NCBI RefSeq assembly: GCF_000220395.1
Contig: NW_004086028.1
Location: 37,264-101,263 of the forward strand
Direction: 5' to 3'
Length of the DNA: 64,000 nucleotides
Source of the DNA: Ichthyophthirius multifiliis
Lineage: Eukaryota > Ciliophora > Oligohymenophorea > Hymenostomatida
In this document: positions 1 to 13,120 of the stretch, in pieces
Layout of the letters: every line of letters begins with the position of its first letter
How positions within the stretch are numbered: position 1 is the first letter of the stretch
The notes under the pieces: model-generated
What the model was told of the DNA's origin: nothing
What the model saw: only the letters and a program-made list of their open reading frames with translations
The model's database searches: none
Translations under genes and position numbers: made by a program

Positions 1-95
1 CCATAAACAGTACTCCAACACAATGAAAAAATCGTGCCGTCAAAAAACGATGTAAATAAATTACTTTTTAATCTTCTTAATTCTTTATCTTCCAT
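1..95 (-). CDS. 5' end of a cut-off gene
   Basis: The first 31 codons of a minus-strand gene whose remainder lies left of the window. The ATG is at 95-93, and the reading frame is free of TGA to the window edge. The N-terminus is charged (starts MEDKELRRLK), then turns aromatic and hydrophobic (FTSFFDGTIFSLCW), as before a first membrane segment. Too short to name. The A-rich leader just upstream of the ATG resembles that of the other genes here. Confidence 0.5.
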   Translation of the reverse strand, partial: MEDKELRRLKSNLFTSFFDGTIFSLCWSTVY

Positions 96-801
96 TTATT
101 TTAACAAATAATTTTTTTTTTTTTTAAAAAAAATAAAATTTAATAATAATTAAATATGTAAATAAAAAATATTATTTTAAATTTATATCTATATATAAAA
201 TATATAATTTATGTACTTTTTATAAATTGTTAACATCAAAATATAAGCAGCACTTATATTATTTTTAAATAGAATAATATATTAAATTAATTATAAATTA
301 TAGAATGTGTCATTATATTGATTTTTGCAAGCTTTTTTAATGTGATTGTCTATTAATTTTTAAATAGTATAATTAAGGTAAAAAGTTAAATATGTAAAAT
401 ATAATTAATTAAAATATTTATAATTTATTATATAAATATAAATATATTTATATTTTAAATTTTTTTCTTATAATATTGATTTTTCATTTTTAATTTATTA
501 TAAAATATAATACATAACATCTTTTTTTTAAACATAAATTATTACAATAAATGAATGATTAAAAAATATTATTAACTATTAAATTTATTAGTGATTTATA
601 AAAATATTTATATTTGTTTATTTATTTTAAAGTAATAAATATAAAATTAAATAATTTAAACAGAAAAGAAATCTCAAAGAAGTTTCTTTCTTATATTATT
701 ATTTAAATATACCATAATTAAAATAAAAAATAAAATAATACAAAGTAAATAAAAAAAAAACAATCATAAAAAAAAAGCGCACTTAATATCACTAAATAAA
801 T
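96..801. other. Divergent intergenic region
   Basis: About 700 bases of A+T sequence between the cut-off minus-strand gene and the ADCK1-like gene. It should hold both promoters and 5' leaders. I see only poly-A/T runs and no conserved element. Confidence 0.5.
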
Positions 802-2358
802 ATGTTTAAAAAAATACTTCCAATTACCTTAGGATCATTCGGTTCTTATTTAATATATGACTATAATTCCTAAGACCGCATATTATACCGAAACCTTCGT
901 ACTTTAAAAACTGGATTTATTATATTGTACAATTATAAAATAAGATTTTCTCCCGAAAACGTAAACCAAATCCATGAAGAAACAGCTGCGGAAATATACA
1001 ATTTATGTAAAAGCAATGACGGATTATATGTTAAATTTGGTCAATAAATAGCCGCTTAAGACCATATTTTACCGCCTGCATATTTCAAATATTTCAGTTC
1101 ATTACAAGATTAAGCCACAAGCGTCCCATATTTAGCTGTAGAGAGAATTATAAAGAATGATTTAGGCAAAAAACCTGACGAAATATTCTCTTATTTCGAA
1201 AAAGAGCCTATAGCAAGTGCCAGTATAGCCCAAGTACACAAAGCCAGGCTCTGTTCAGGTGAAGAAGTAGCCGTAAAAGTCCAAAAGCCTAATATAAAAG
1301 GACAATTTAAAAGCGATATGTTTATGCACTGGCTCTTCTTAACTGTTCTCGAGAAGGCTTTTGACCTCCCCCTAAGTGCCTTCCACTAATCAATAGAAGA
1401 GAACCTCGGAAAGGAAATAGATTTCCGTATAGAAGCCTAAAATGCCAAAAAATGTAGTGAAAATTTTTTAAAACTAAACCGAAAAGATATTTATGTCCCG
1501 GAAATATACAAAGAATACACAACCCCAAGAATTTTAGTAATGGAATGGATAAACGGAATAAAAATAACTGAAGAAAATGAGCTTATAAAGCAAGGATTTC
1601 AACCTAAAAAGCTCGTGTAGTCTATAATTGAAGGTTTTGCGGAATAAATCTTCATTTCAGGCTTCACTCATGCAGATCCTCATCCTGGTAATATTCTAAT
1701 CAGAAGAAATCCCTTAAACAAATCACAAGAATAAATAGTTTTACTAGACTACGGTTTATGTTATTAAACTCAGGATTTTTTCAGAGAACAATACTGTATG
1801 TTTTGGAAATATTTATTCCTATAAAATAACCAATAACTAAGAAATATAGTCAAATAATGGGGAATTACAGATGATGAGGCTTTTGCAAGTTCTCAATTGA
1901 TGAGACCTTATTAAAAAAATAAGCCTATTTTAAAGGATATATCTAAGACTGATGTTTATAATTTATAATTAAAATTTAAAGGAGATGTAAAAAAAATGCT
2001 TGGAGATACAGAAAAATTCCCTAAAGATCTTATTTATATTAACAGAAATATGAATTTAGTTAGAAGTATTAATAAAAGATTGGGATCAAAAGTTAATAGA
2101 ATTAGTATTATGGCTAAATATTCTGTTGAGGGTTTAAATAGTAAGTCTAATTCTTTTAAAGCTAGATTTAATGTCTTTTGGTTCTAGATGAGACTTTTAT
2201 TATCTTAAATGATATATTAATTGGTTTAAACATGGTTTAAAATTACTACAGGTAAAGGTTTTGAGGAAATTATTGAAGAAAATATTAAATAAACTATTAA
2301 TGAAAGATATTAATAGTATGGAATGATTCCTCCTGATGAAAATACATTTAATGCATGA
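802..2358 (+). CDS. ADCK1: ABC1/ADCK-family atypical kinase (ADCK1-like)
   Basis: A single exon of 518 codons ending at TGA 2356-2358; TAA and TAG inside are read as Gln. The protein carries the hallmarks of the ABC1/ADCK (UbiB) family in order: the KxGQ motif (KFGQ, about residue 76), the alanine/serine loop ending in SIAQVH (about residue 137), the VAVKVQ nucleotide-binding lysine, the HADPHPGN catalytic loop (about residue 285), and DYG in place of DFG followed by LCYQ. The order and length (family about 500-550 residues) fit ADCK1/Mcp2. These are mitochondrial inner-membrane proteins linked to lipid and quinone homeostasis; localisation here is inferred. The start is the first ATG after an A-rich leader. 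No intron is needed. Confidence 0.9.
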
Positions 2359-3295
2359 ATAAATAATTATGATAGAATTTTTTTATAATTTTACTCACTT
2401 TATTTATAAAGAAAAAAATGTTTACTGTAATATATTTATTTATAAATATAAAATAAATGTTTATTGTTTTGTTTATTAATTAATTAATTAATTTGTAATA
2501 ATTGTATATTTAATAAATTTCTTCTTAAAGAGCAAAGTTTATTTGTATTATATAAATAACAATAATAAAAACTTCAAGAAAATTTTATTAAAAATTCATT
2601 ATAATATTAAAATTAATTAACTCAAAAAAAAAATAAAAAAAAATAAAAATATATTATATATATATATATAAAAATATTTATATATATATTTTATATATAT
2701 TTATATATATTTTTTTATATATGTTTTAAGTTTGAATAATATTAATAATCTTTATGAAAATAAATAAAATTAAATAACTTTTTATTTTAATTTGATATAA
2801 AAAATTAATATTTTTTTATTAAAAAATATTATTTTTAAACATAAAATAAAAATATACATTCTCAAAAAATAAAAAATTCTTATATTTTAAATATATTTAT
2901 AAAAATACTATATAATACTAACATATATATTATTATTTTATTTTATTATCTTTTTTAAAAAAGAAATAGTAATTACAATAAAAATATTAAATAATAAACA
3001 TATTTTTTATTTTTTTTTAATTATTATATAATTAGTATAATGATTATAAAAATATATTTTGTTCATATCCGATTACGTATATAATTAATTTAACGAATTT
3101 TTTTAGCTATTATTGTATATAATAATAAAAAAATTAATTAAATAATTACAATTAATAAATTGTGATAATATTAAAAAAAAATATATATTAGGATTAATTT
3201 ATTTTTTTGCAATTTATTATATATTATAAATATATTTTTTCGAAATCATATATTTTTTATTTTTTGTGTTTTACAATAATTATTTACAAAAACAA
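2359..3295. other. AT-rich intergenic
   Basis: About 940 bases of A+T sequence with (AT)n patches near 2660-2720. I see no supportable gene or RNA. Confidence 0.5.
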
Positions 3296-4595
3296 ATGAA
3301 ATTTCTTTATTATTATAATCACTAATTACTTCATTTTATATAATTAAATTATTTCTTTTTTATTTTTTAACAATATTAGTTATTTTTTTATTTCATTTTT
3401 TCATAAAATTTCAATAAGATTTAGCCTATATTCCTTTTTTAATAAAATTTCAATAAGATTTAGCCTATATTCCTTTTTTTATAAAATTTCAATAAGATTT
3501 AGCCTATATATTCCTTTTTTGATAAAATTTCAATAAGATTTAGCCTATATATTCTTTAATTTATCATTATCAGATTATAAGGAGGAATTTGCAGACTTTC
3601 GACATAATTTGAAAAAATAAAATATTCATTATAATTTTCTGAAAAAGGTCATATTTTATAACATATTGCATCTATATCTGTTTTTTATCCTATTTTATCA
3701 TTAGATAGTGTAAATAATCCTATCTAGAAAATTTTAAAAGGAAACTTTTTAAAATTAAATATCCTCTTGCCTTCAATAGAGAAATTAGCATTAATTTATA
3801 AAGACAAATAAAATTTACTAATAACCAAAAATAAAGAAATAGATTCTAAATAAATATCAATTTTTGTGAATGTAAAATTTTTACTTTAAATACATTATTT
3901 TTTGAAAAATGAAGATGATAAAAATAAAATATAATCAAGAATAAAATCTAAATAGAGTATATTAATCTAGGATATTTTAGAAAGATATGATTTTAAAAAA
4001 AACACTAAAATATTCATTAGATATAGATTATTAAAAAAAAAAAAATATTTATTTATTGGAAATATTATTAATTTTAGATTAGGTCCAAGGAATCATATAG
4101 GGAGATGTTATGCGATTGCATTTTTTAATACATATTTTTAAAAACTTAATAAATAAAATAAAAAAATAATTCAGGAAAAGATAATGAAAAATTTCAAAGT
4201 AAAAAAAAAATTATTATGTTTAGAATAAGAATTTCTAGAAATGTATTTTTAAATTTTATTTATTTTAAATAAAAATTGTATATTAAAAAAAAAATTAATT
4301 TATATATAAAAATTTATTTATATAATAATTAATATATATATTTTAATATATATATAATAAATTATTCCTTTATTAATTTTTTTATATATTCATATATATA
4401 TATGCGTTTTTTTATTAATGTATAATTAATATATAACGAATAATTAAAAATAAATATAAATATAAAAATAAATATATATTTATATATATAATTTTATTTT
4501 TTTTAAATAAATATATATTATTAGTGTTTTATCTTCTATTATTAATTAATTTTAAATTTAAATTTTAAAATTAAATAAAATACAAAATATATATA

Positions 4596-4640
<45 letters not shown>

Positions 4641-4672
4641 ATATATATTTATATTTATTTATTTTTAACTGA
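3296..4672 (+). CDS. Hypothetical protein with N-terminal 13-residue repeats
   Basis: Open from ATG 3296 to the first in-frame TGA at 4670-4672. Only the part to about 4255 looks like protein: a mixed K/D/E/L composition with segments such as SLDSVNNPIQKIL, LPSIEKLALIYKDKQ and LGPRNHIGRCYAIAFF. The last 400 bases are (AT)n-rich and probably untranslated or intronic, so the true end is uncertain. The N-terminal part spans four tandem 39-41 bp units. The first three translate as repeats built on QNFNKIQPI; the fourth is read in another frame because the third unit is 41 bp. I do not recognise the family. Confidence 0.45.
3403..3557. repeat. Tandem repeat, four units of 39-41 bp
   Basis: Units begin at about 3403, 3442, 3481 and 3522. 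Each contains the core atttcaataagatttagcc, followed by a variable tat/T-run. The first two units are 39 bp, so they keep frame. The third is 41 bp. Confidence 0.85.
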
Positions 4673-5140
4673 TGTTAAAAATAACATTATTTTTTATTTT
4701 ATAATTATAAATTTTACGTTCTATTAAATTATTAAATCTATAGAAAAATTAATATATTTAAATTTATATATCATATTAATAATGATATAAAATTAAAAGC
4801 AAAAAACTAGTTTTAAATTTATAATGCGATCTACTATTATTTATATGTAATTTGAATATAAAAATTAATAAATATATTTTAATCAATAATACCCCAATAA
4901 ATAAAAAATTGAATAATAAAAAGAATAATAAATGGATTTTATGAATAATTTATTATATATTTAATTATTATTTATATTATTTTTAATTAAATATATAACT
5001 TTGAATTACATATCCTTTTATATTATATCCTTTTGTAAATTTTAAAAGATAAAATATATAAATAATATAATATTATAATAATATAAAATATATATTATAT
5101 TAACACACATAATTATATATTAGCTTTGTATTTTTTTAAT

Positions 5141-6022
5141 TCAGTTTTAATTTAATTAATAAGAGTTTTTTTAGGAGATAATTTCTTTAAGTTTTTATAT
5201 TAAAATTCCATTTTATTAATTAACTGAATTAATTTATTATTTATTATTTTATAATATAAAAACTATTCTTTATTTTAATTTATTTAAATTATTTTCAATA
5301 TAATTATTTTATTTAGAATTTTTTTTTTCTAAAGTTTTATTTGTACTATTCGTTTATCCAAAATTAAATTGTTTTGTATATAAAAAATTACTGCTTAAAA
5401 AATCATTTTACTTTTCCATATTTAAAGGCGAAGTTATTTTTAATATTTCATCAAGTGAATACTTTTTATTATTTCCTTTAAATTTAATATGATTTTTCTA
5501 AAATAAACTTTAATTACTACTACTACTATATGTTGTAAATGCTAAAGAATTATTTTTTTATTATTCTTAATTTTCTTTTAAAAACTCAGTTAATAAATTA
5601 TATTAATTTTATAATTTTTCTTTATATTAAGAAATCTATTTAAAATCCATGTTTTATGTAATTATTTAAAATGTTATTTATTATCTATTTGTTATTCCAT
5701 AACTATTATTTATTGCTTCCACTTTTTATGTTAATCTATTTATTGAACTTTGTTAATAACTTTCTTATGTTTATAAATGCTTATTTAATTATTTTAATTT
5801 AAAAAATTAATTAAATTTATAATGTGTTTTAGCTGATTATTTGTTTTTTATTATTTATTAAGATTATTCCTAATAAGTATTTTAAAATGAAGATTTTTCC
5901 TATTTTTATTTACATGTTGCTTAAATCGTTTCTTTTTAAAATGTTTTATTGCTTATAATATTATAACCATTTTTATTTTTAGGCGAAGATATCATTAATT
6001 CTTATTAATTTGTATGAAACAT
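5141..6022 (-). CDS. Q/N-rich coiled-coil hypothetical protein
   Basis: An uninterrupted 293-codon frame from ATG (6022-6020) to TGA (5143-5141). The protein is rich in Gln, Asn, Lys and Ser, with a predicted helical middle (segments such as QISQYKEKLQNQYNLLTEFLKEN) and a serine patch (TYSSSSNQS). There are no membrane segments or recognised domains. Another minus-strand frame also looks open here, but it hits TGA upstream, and its residues are less protein-like. The gene follows the next minus-strand gene by about 50 bases, close enough to be a missed exon of it. Confidence 0.6.
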
Positions 6023-6072
6023 TGATTTATTATATTTTTTTCTTTATTTTATATCCTATATTAATAATTAAT

Positions 6073-7410
6073 TCATTTATTTATTTTATTTTATTAATAT
6101 AAAAATACTGTTTAAATAATATTTTTGTAAAAATATAAAAATATTATTAAAATTATAATTTAATTTAATAAGGTTTCATTTTTTTATAAATTTTTGTTTT
6201 ATTAATTTTTTTTGTTTTTTTTTTTTTAAAAATAAAGAAATATTTATAAATAAAGATTAAAAAAAAAATACAATTAATTTAAATTATATTTATATTTTTT
6301 TAAAAAAAAATAATCACTTAAAATATCAATATTTGAATTTATAATATTAAATAAACAATCAGAAATATTCCTTTAAAATTTATTAAACTTATTAAATAAA
6401 ATAAATATTTCCTTTTTTTATAATTTTCTATTTAAAAAGTCTATTATTTATAATTTAACTTTCTGTTTTTTGTATTTATAATTATATACATAGGTTAATA
6501 TTTATGTATTTTAATAAAAAAAGCAATTATTCTGTTATATTTTTTATGTAAAACTCTTTTAAATAACTAAGTATTACACTTTTTCATGGTTAAATTATCT
6601 TTTTTTGATTTTTTTGTTTTGTTTTAAATAAGCAACTGATTTTATAATTTGATTTTTATATTTTCCGCGGACCGCATTTAATTTTCTTTTTATTTTCAAA
6701 CATTCTAAGAAATAATCTTAATTTTTATATTTAGTTTATATATTTCTTTTTTATTTTGTATAAACAAAATCACTAAAAAACTTCATCATTTAAAAATAAA
6801 AATAACATATAAAATATTTATTATTTTAATATTATGAACAAGACATATCAGTTATTTAATATATAAATAAAACTTTATATTTAAGTATTTAAATTTATTT
6901 ATTATTATTGAATATTTATTATAATTTTTTTGTCATATATTATTATTTAAAGTGCCTTTATTTTTTATTTATTTTGGACTATTATTATTTTCTTACTATA
7001 ATTATTTTTAAATGGAAATAAAAATATTTTATTTTTCGAACTAATTCTTTAATATTTTATTCATAATTTTTTTTCTTTATTACAAATACTTTATTTATCC
7101 TATATTTATAATTTATTCGTACTTAGAATTCTAAATTTCCTATTACTTTCTTTAGTTATAAAATATATTTTTTTAAAACAAAATTGAATTCTTTAAATTT
7201 TTTGGTTAAAAAAATTATCTTATTATTCATCAATTCTATTTAACATTGATATTATTTTGTATTTTATTTTTTATATATGGCTTTAGTAAGAAAATAATAA
7301 TATTTCTCCTTGTGATATCTTTATGTAAATTGTTCTATTTTTAAATATTAATTCTACTACAAATTGATTTATTGAATTGTGCTCATTTAGTTATTCTAAT
7401 CATCAATCAT
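6073..7410 (-). CDS. Basic hypothetical protein
   Basis: A 445-codon frame from ATG (7410-7408) to TGA (6075-6073). The N-terminal two thirds are convincing: a lysine/tyrosine/glutamine-rich, strongly basic sequence with an IQ-like stretch (KLNAVRGKYKNQ) encoded by the small GC-rich patch at 6664-6675. The last 80 codons are F/K/N homopolymer-like, and the real stop may lie earlier or behind an intron. No family is recognised. Confidence 0.5.
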
Positions 7411-7802
7411 ATTTTTTACTTTATAAAATACGAATAAAAGTATTTATTTATTATTTAGAAATAAATATTATTATTAATTTTTTTATTTTTTTAAGTATAA
7501 GCTTATATAAAATATACTCATTAGATAATTGTTCATTTTATTTTTAGATAAAATAAAACTTAAAAATTAATGTTTTTTATAAATCATAACAAAAATGAAG
7601 AAATCATGAAAAATAGATAAATATACTAAAAACATAATATATAAATATAAAATTATAATATTAAAATAAAATTAAAAAAAAACAATAATAGTTTAAAATA
7701 ATATATTAGCTACAAAAAAATATTATTAATTTTAATTAATTTAAACTACTTAAAAAAACAAAACAAAACAATAGCTTAAAATTAATAAAATAAAGAAAAA
7801 AA

Positions 7803-8441
7803 ATGGATTATGAAATATATAAACAACTTATTTAAGATAAAAAAAATAGAAATAAATGGTTAACATTTTAATAATTAGTTAAAAAATGCAAGAATAAATT
7901 TCCGGTAACAGTATAAGATTTTTAAACGAGTCTTTATTTTTAATATTACCGTAATTAAATAAAGCCAAAATATCCATTTTATAATTTATAAAATAAATAA
8001 TAATTATTTGACCAAATTTAAGACACAGAAACTGGTTTGTAATAGAATTTCGAATTACTACTTAGTTATGATAATGTTGAAAATGATTTGATAGAATTAT
8101 TAAATGAAGGTAAAATAATTGCTATAAAAAGAAAATTAGATGATTATATTTTTACATATTACTTAGTTGATTATTTGTATGAAGAAGAAATGGATAAAAA
8201 AAGAGATAAGCTTATACCTGATGAGTTTTATTTTGATAAAGATTGTATTAATAGTTTTAAGAGAAGTTAACTAAATAAAATTTAAAAAGATTTAAAGTAT
8301 TTAACTATTGAAAAAGAAAATTTTAAAAAATAAAGTAAGTAATATAATAAAAAGGATGGTATTTTTAATAGCTATGTTTTAGAAAATAATGAATATTTAA
8401 AGATTTTATTTTAAGAAGAATATGAAAAATCGAAAATCTGA
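7803..8441 (+). CDS. Small winged-helix-like hypothetical protein
   Basis: A single exon of 212 codons from ATG 7803 to TGA 8439-8441. The composition is balanced and acidic/basic. The middle (LLNEGKIIAIKRKLDDYIF) looks like a helix followed by a wing hairpin, and is loosely reminiscent of the second winged helix of the TFIIE beta subunit. The N-terminal segment (NKWLTFQQLVKKC) could be a helical DNA-binding start. The resemblance is by eye and weak, so I give no symbol. It is transcribed away from the 7410 gene, sharing a 390-base divergent promoter region. Confidence 0.65.
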
Positions 8442-8581
8442 TAAAAAAATTAAAATTACTGATATAATTTATAGTTTTTGAAAAAATATTATATATATAA
8501 ATATTAATTAAACAGAAAAATAAAATTAAAAGATGTAAATATATTGATATAAAAAAATTTAATTAATATATAAATATAAAG

Positions 8582-8614
<33 letters not shown>

Positions 8615-9070
8615 TATATATTTATATATATATTTTTATTATAATTAAAATGATATTTATTTCATATATTTATTTAATGTAAATAGTATTTTTTTTTTTT
8701 ATCATAAATTAATAAAATTAATTGATTTATTATATTTAATTATTATTATCAAAATTTTATTAAATAAATTATGGTTTTAAATCAAAAAATTGAATAATAA
8801 TTATTATAAACAATATATCTTTCATTTTATTTTTTTATTTAAATTTAAATTATTGTGCTAATATATATTCTTTTTTAAAAATATTTTTTATTTTTATTTT
8901 TCTTTTTATTTTAATAATTATGTTTATTAATTTATATAAAAAAAACTATATTATATATAATTTAAAATAAATTTAAATAAAATATATTAAAAACATAAGA
9001 AATAAAAAAAAATAATATATAATTATATTTAATATAAAAGTATATTTAAAAATCATAAAGTTAATTTTTA
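8442..9070. other. AT-rich convergent intergenic
   Basis: Between convergent genes: (AT)n near 8580-8640 and T-runs. No gene or RNA is supported. Confidence 0.5.
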
Positions 9071-10655
9071 TCATATAATTTTTACTGAATTAACCGAATT
9101 TTCAGATTAAGTATCCGAAGTAGAATATTTAGTTTGATTATTATCATGAAATTATTTTTAATTAAAAGTCGAGTTTTATTATTATTAGTTAGATTCATAA
9201 TCTTTAATACTTTAATTAAGTTTTACTTTAATACAACTTGTATCATTATTAACATTAATTATATTTTCTAATTAGCATATTATTTCTTATATATTTTTTA
9301 AAATTTGATTATTATTTTATTTTTCAAACTTAACTTTTTTTTAATTCATATAATTATTTTACAAAATATCTTTAAACTAATCTAAACTTTATTAATCTTT
9401 TAAATTTATATATATTGTATTTTTTAAAAAAAAAATAAACAAAAACAAAATAAATAATTAAAATAAAAACCATAAATTTAAAATATTTACCTTTAAAAAA
9501 AGTAAATTCTTATCTTTATATATTACTTATATTAAGTAAATCTAGCGAATTATTTTATAAACCTGTATCTAGAGTCGATATTCCTGTATTTAATGTTTAT
9601 TTAAGTTCTTCTTCTTTTTTAGTTTCTTCTAGTTCTATAAAATCTTACTAAATTTATGTTTAAAAATCATTAAATTATTTATTTTCATTAAATTCATCAG
9701 TAAAAATAACGAAATTATTTTCATTTAAATTTAATTCTTAAATAGTTATATTTTCATCCATATCTTCATACTTAATTATTTCTTATTTCTATTATATATT
9801 TAAAATCAGACTCATTTATAAATATTCTATATTATTCGGGCTTATTAATCTTAATAATTTTTTTACTTAAAAATTCAAAGGATAATACCCTACTTCTACA
9901 TAAGTTCTTATGCCCCATTTTATTTAAAAGCCTAATTATACTGCTTATAGATCTATATATTCGTTTTCTGAAAGTATATTTCCTTCCAAATCTTTGCTTT
10001 ATATTACATTTTAATTTAATTATTAATTTTAAACATATTAATTTGAAAACAATCTTATTATTGGACCTTTTGTTTATATTATAATTAATATTTTTTTATA
10101 TTTACCTCCTAAAAAACGAGAAGTTATTTAATTATATTCTTCTTTTCCAATAATAACGAAATCTTCGTTTATTTTTTAATTCTAATTCAGTTTAAAATAT
10201 TCGTATTTTTCAATTATTTAATGTTTTTGATTTTTATGCATTTAATTAAATATAAATTTTCGTTTTTCGATATTTTCTTCAAAATCATTTTGCTAATCAC
10301 TATATTTTTTTATTATAAAAAAAAAATTAATTATTTAAATCATTTAATGCAATTTTTCATTATATTTAATACATTAATTATTAATTATCAAAATTGCTAA
10401 GTTAATCTGTTTAACTAAATCCTTCTGAAGTTAAATATAAGAACGTTTGAAACTCTTAAAACCTTTTTTTAATTTGATTTCATTTTGGTTGATTAGTTTT
10501 TTATAAATAAACTTATATTATTGTAATATTTTATTTATATAAAGTTATAAATTTTACCATTTTAAAGGAAAAACATAAAATATATTTTCTTATTTTTTAA
10601 AACTGTTAGATAAGAATTTTGAAGCCCAAGTTTATATGCTAATATTATTATTCAT
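9071..10655 (-). CDS. DUSP-like domain protein
   Basis: Exons 10655-9491 and 9396-9071 join in frame to 496 codons; the intron 9397-9490 is GT-AG (94 nt). The N-terminal part resembles the DUSP domain found next to ubiquitin-specific proteases: a YVFPLKWQNLQLYIN segment, a later NEDFVIIGKEEYNQITSRFLGG segment, and a GPI near the end of the module. In DUSP domains these correspond to the W-rich first helix, the D(Y/F)xLVPxxxW motif and the YGGG turn. No Cys or His box of a peptidase follows, so this is an isolated DUSP-type module with an acidic C-terminal region (repeated EE, DE). A second intron around 10310-10370 cannot be excluded, since that stretch is homopolymeric. Confidence 0.6.
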
Positions 10656-11127
10656 TTATTTATTTTTATAATGTTTTTTTATTTTAATATTATTATAAGA
10701 AAAAAAATTTATTAAAATGTTTAAATAATCATATTTACATAAAATCATTTAAATTAAATTAATATATTAATTTTATTTTTAATATTATATATTCATTTTT
10801 TATCATTTATAATGATAACTTATATAAAAAAATAAAATTAAGCTTTAAATTTTATAAATTTTTTCTTATAATAAAATTAATAATTATTTTTTAAATACTA
10901 AATTACTTATTTATAACTATAAAAAGAAATTTTATTATAATATATTAAATTTTGTTTCAAATATTTTTATTTTTTACATATATTACATAGATAAATTTTT
11001 ATAATTTTCATTATATATACTTTTATACAATAAATATAAATTATAATTTATATTATTTTTGAAACATATTTTTTTGTTTTTTTTTTTTCATAGATTGACT
11101 AAAAATTTAGTAATTAAATTATAAAAC
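10656..11127. other. AT-rich intergenic
   Basis: A+T sequence between two minus-strand genes. Nothing is supported. Confidence 0.5.
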
Positions 11128-12284
11128 TCAAAAAATTAATTAAATTTATATAAAAAATAAATATTCTATTAAAAACATTTTTTTAAAAAAAAATTAGAAT
11201 ATAAACTATTTAATCTTTTATTTGAACAAAAAATAAATAAATATACTATCAATGATATTTAAGATTGAATAAACTAAATTAAAATTATAATTATTAATTT
11301 AAAATAATTTATTTATATAAAATAAAAATAAAATAAAAAAACTAAAACTTTTTATATAGTAAAATAATTCTAAAATAAGCATGATTATTATTTATTTAAT
11401 TTTAAAATAATAAAAACGAAATAAATTAATATTTCTCTTATTAACATACATATATAATAACATATTTTTTTATAAAAAAATCAATATTTGCTTTTTGCTT
11501 TAATCACTTTTTTTTTTTAGAATTTTATTTTTATTATTAAATTATTTTGATTCTAAAAATTAATTTTAATATTTTAAATTAGTTTAATTGCTAATATCCT
11601 TATACTAATATTATTAAAAAAGCTTATCATTATTATCTTACATTTATTTTTATTATTCCAATAATAATTCATTTTATAATATTTACTCTTATAATTTATC
11701 TATAACATTTTTCAAGTTATTTATATTGAAAAAAGGTTTATGTTTACAATTAAAACATGAGTATGTATTATTTTTATCTGCATGTATTATATTTTTTTTA
11801 TTCTTTTTAAATAAAGATATTAATTTATATTCTTCTTATTTTATAAATTCAACTTTTTAAAAAGGAGGATTCAATTTTAAAGGAACAAATTAATTTTATT
11901 TTATTGTTTAGAATTTTCCGAATATTTTTTTAGAATTATTTTACTCTATAACAGGAAATTTTTCGAATATTTTAACATTATTGAGTTAATTTTATGATAA
12001 TGAATTTGTTTTTAAAGTTCGATGAAAATTCGATTAATGGGTTTTATTAGGAGTTCTATATGAAAACTAAGAATTGTTATTATAATTTAATAAACTTTTA
12101 GAATAACTTAAAGATTTTTCATTATAATTTTCATTTTTTTAAAACATAAATTATATTTAGACTTTATTTGGTAATTTAACTAAATCATCATATTATGATC
12201 TTTTTTTTATTTTTAATTTTTTAGTTTATTTTTTTACATTTATTTGGAATAATTATTGGGTTGTTTAGAATAGTAATTATGCAT
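11128..12284 (-). CDS. Coiled-coil hypothetical protein
   Basis: Exons 12284-12238 and 12199-11128 join across a 38-nt GT-AG intron (12200-12237) to 372 codons. The start is MHNYYSKQPNNYSKQ. The body is Ser/Asn/Gln-rich with a basic SYRTPNKTHQSNFHRTLKT stretch, a CFNCKH pair of cysteines, and then a coiled coil (VIDKLQEQILQNELLLEQQ). Beyond about 11500 the frame enters K-runs and AT-rich sequence. A single extra A at the A-run near 11504-11513 would stop it at once, so the C-terminus is uncertain. A plus-strand frame overlapping this gene was rejected because it contains an internal TGA. Confidence 0.6.
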
Positions 12285-12498
12285 TATTTTTATTTTATTT
12301 TTTTATAAAAAAATTGTGAATATAAATAATAAATAAAAAATATATAAAATATTAAATAAAAAATATTTATATAAAAAATATATAAAAAATTTATAAAAAT
12401 ATAAAAACCTAATAAATATTAAAAATAATTGCTTATTTATTTATTAATTTTTTTTTTTTTTAATTTCTTTCATAATAATTTTATCTAATTTAAGAATT

Positions 12499-13120
12499 TC
12501 AAATCTAAATATTACCTTTATTTCTAATTTTTAATATTAGTAAGATTTAAAAATATTTATTTATATTTTCCTTTGTAATCCCAAAATCAGACTTAACAAA
12601 AAAAATATGCTTTAGAACAACATCATTTATATTTTGTTTAAAAATAATTTTTTTTATAGTTTTTATATTATATTTAAACAAATTTTTCCACTTTAATTAA
12701 TAACTAAAGACAAAATTATTTCATTTTTACCTATTTTTTTAAAAAAATGAAAGGGGGAAGGGGGAAGGGGGGGAGAGCGAGGGAGGCTTTTCGATTTTTA
12801 TTTTTTCCTAATGTTTTTCCAAAAATTATTCATTATTATTAAACAAATATATATTATATTTTTATAAGCTAAATAATATCTATTTTAATATATACAAAGT
12901 ATTTAAATAGGAAGAATTTCGTTCATATTATTAGTATTATTTATCTAAAATAGTACTATTTTTAAAAAAAAAGCTTTTGTTTTTTAACTTTAAATTTTCT
13001 TTTCTTTGGATTTCTAAATATTCTTATAATTTATCACAAGAAAATATATTCCTATATAACTGTAATAAGGAGATTATTGTTTATGGAATTATATTGAATT
13101 TTACGATTATGAATGATCAT
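12499..13120 (-). CDS. Hypothetical protein with proline-rich segment
   Basis: The 3' exon 12703-12499 joins a 5' exon (13120-12731) across a 27-nt GT-AG intron (12704-12730); the phase is exact. The well-supported part runs from about 13060 (YRNIFSCDKLQEYLEI) through a proline/serine stretch (KPPSLSPPSPFPLSFF) encoded by the complement of the striking G-run at 12752-12786, to a basic helical C-terminus (NDVVLKHIFFVKSDFGITKEN). The start is uncertain: ATG 13120 lies in a different frame from the rest, so a short intron or an indel is missing near 13060. I do not recognise the family. Confidence 0.45.

Noticed and set aside
7803-8441. Naming the gene TFIIE beta
   Set aside because: Only a short wing-like segment is similar; the characteristic C-terminal region is not visible.
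11740-12319. Plus-strand frame that resembled a peroxin-13-like membrane protein
   Set aside because: It contains an in-frame TGA, and the minus strand of the same region gives a TGA-free, spliced, better-composed protein (11128-12284).
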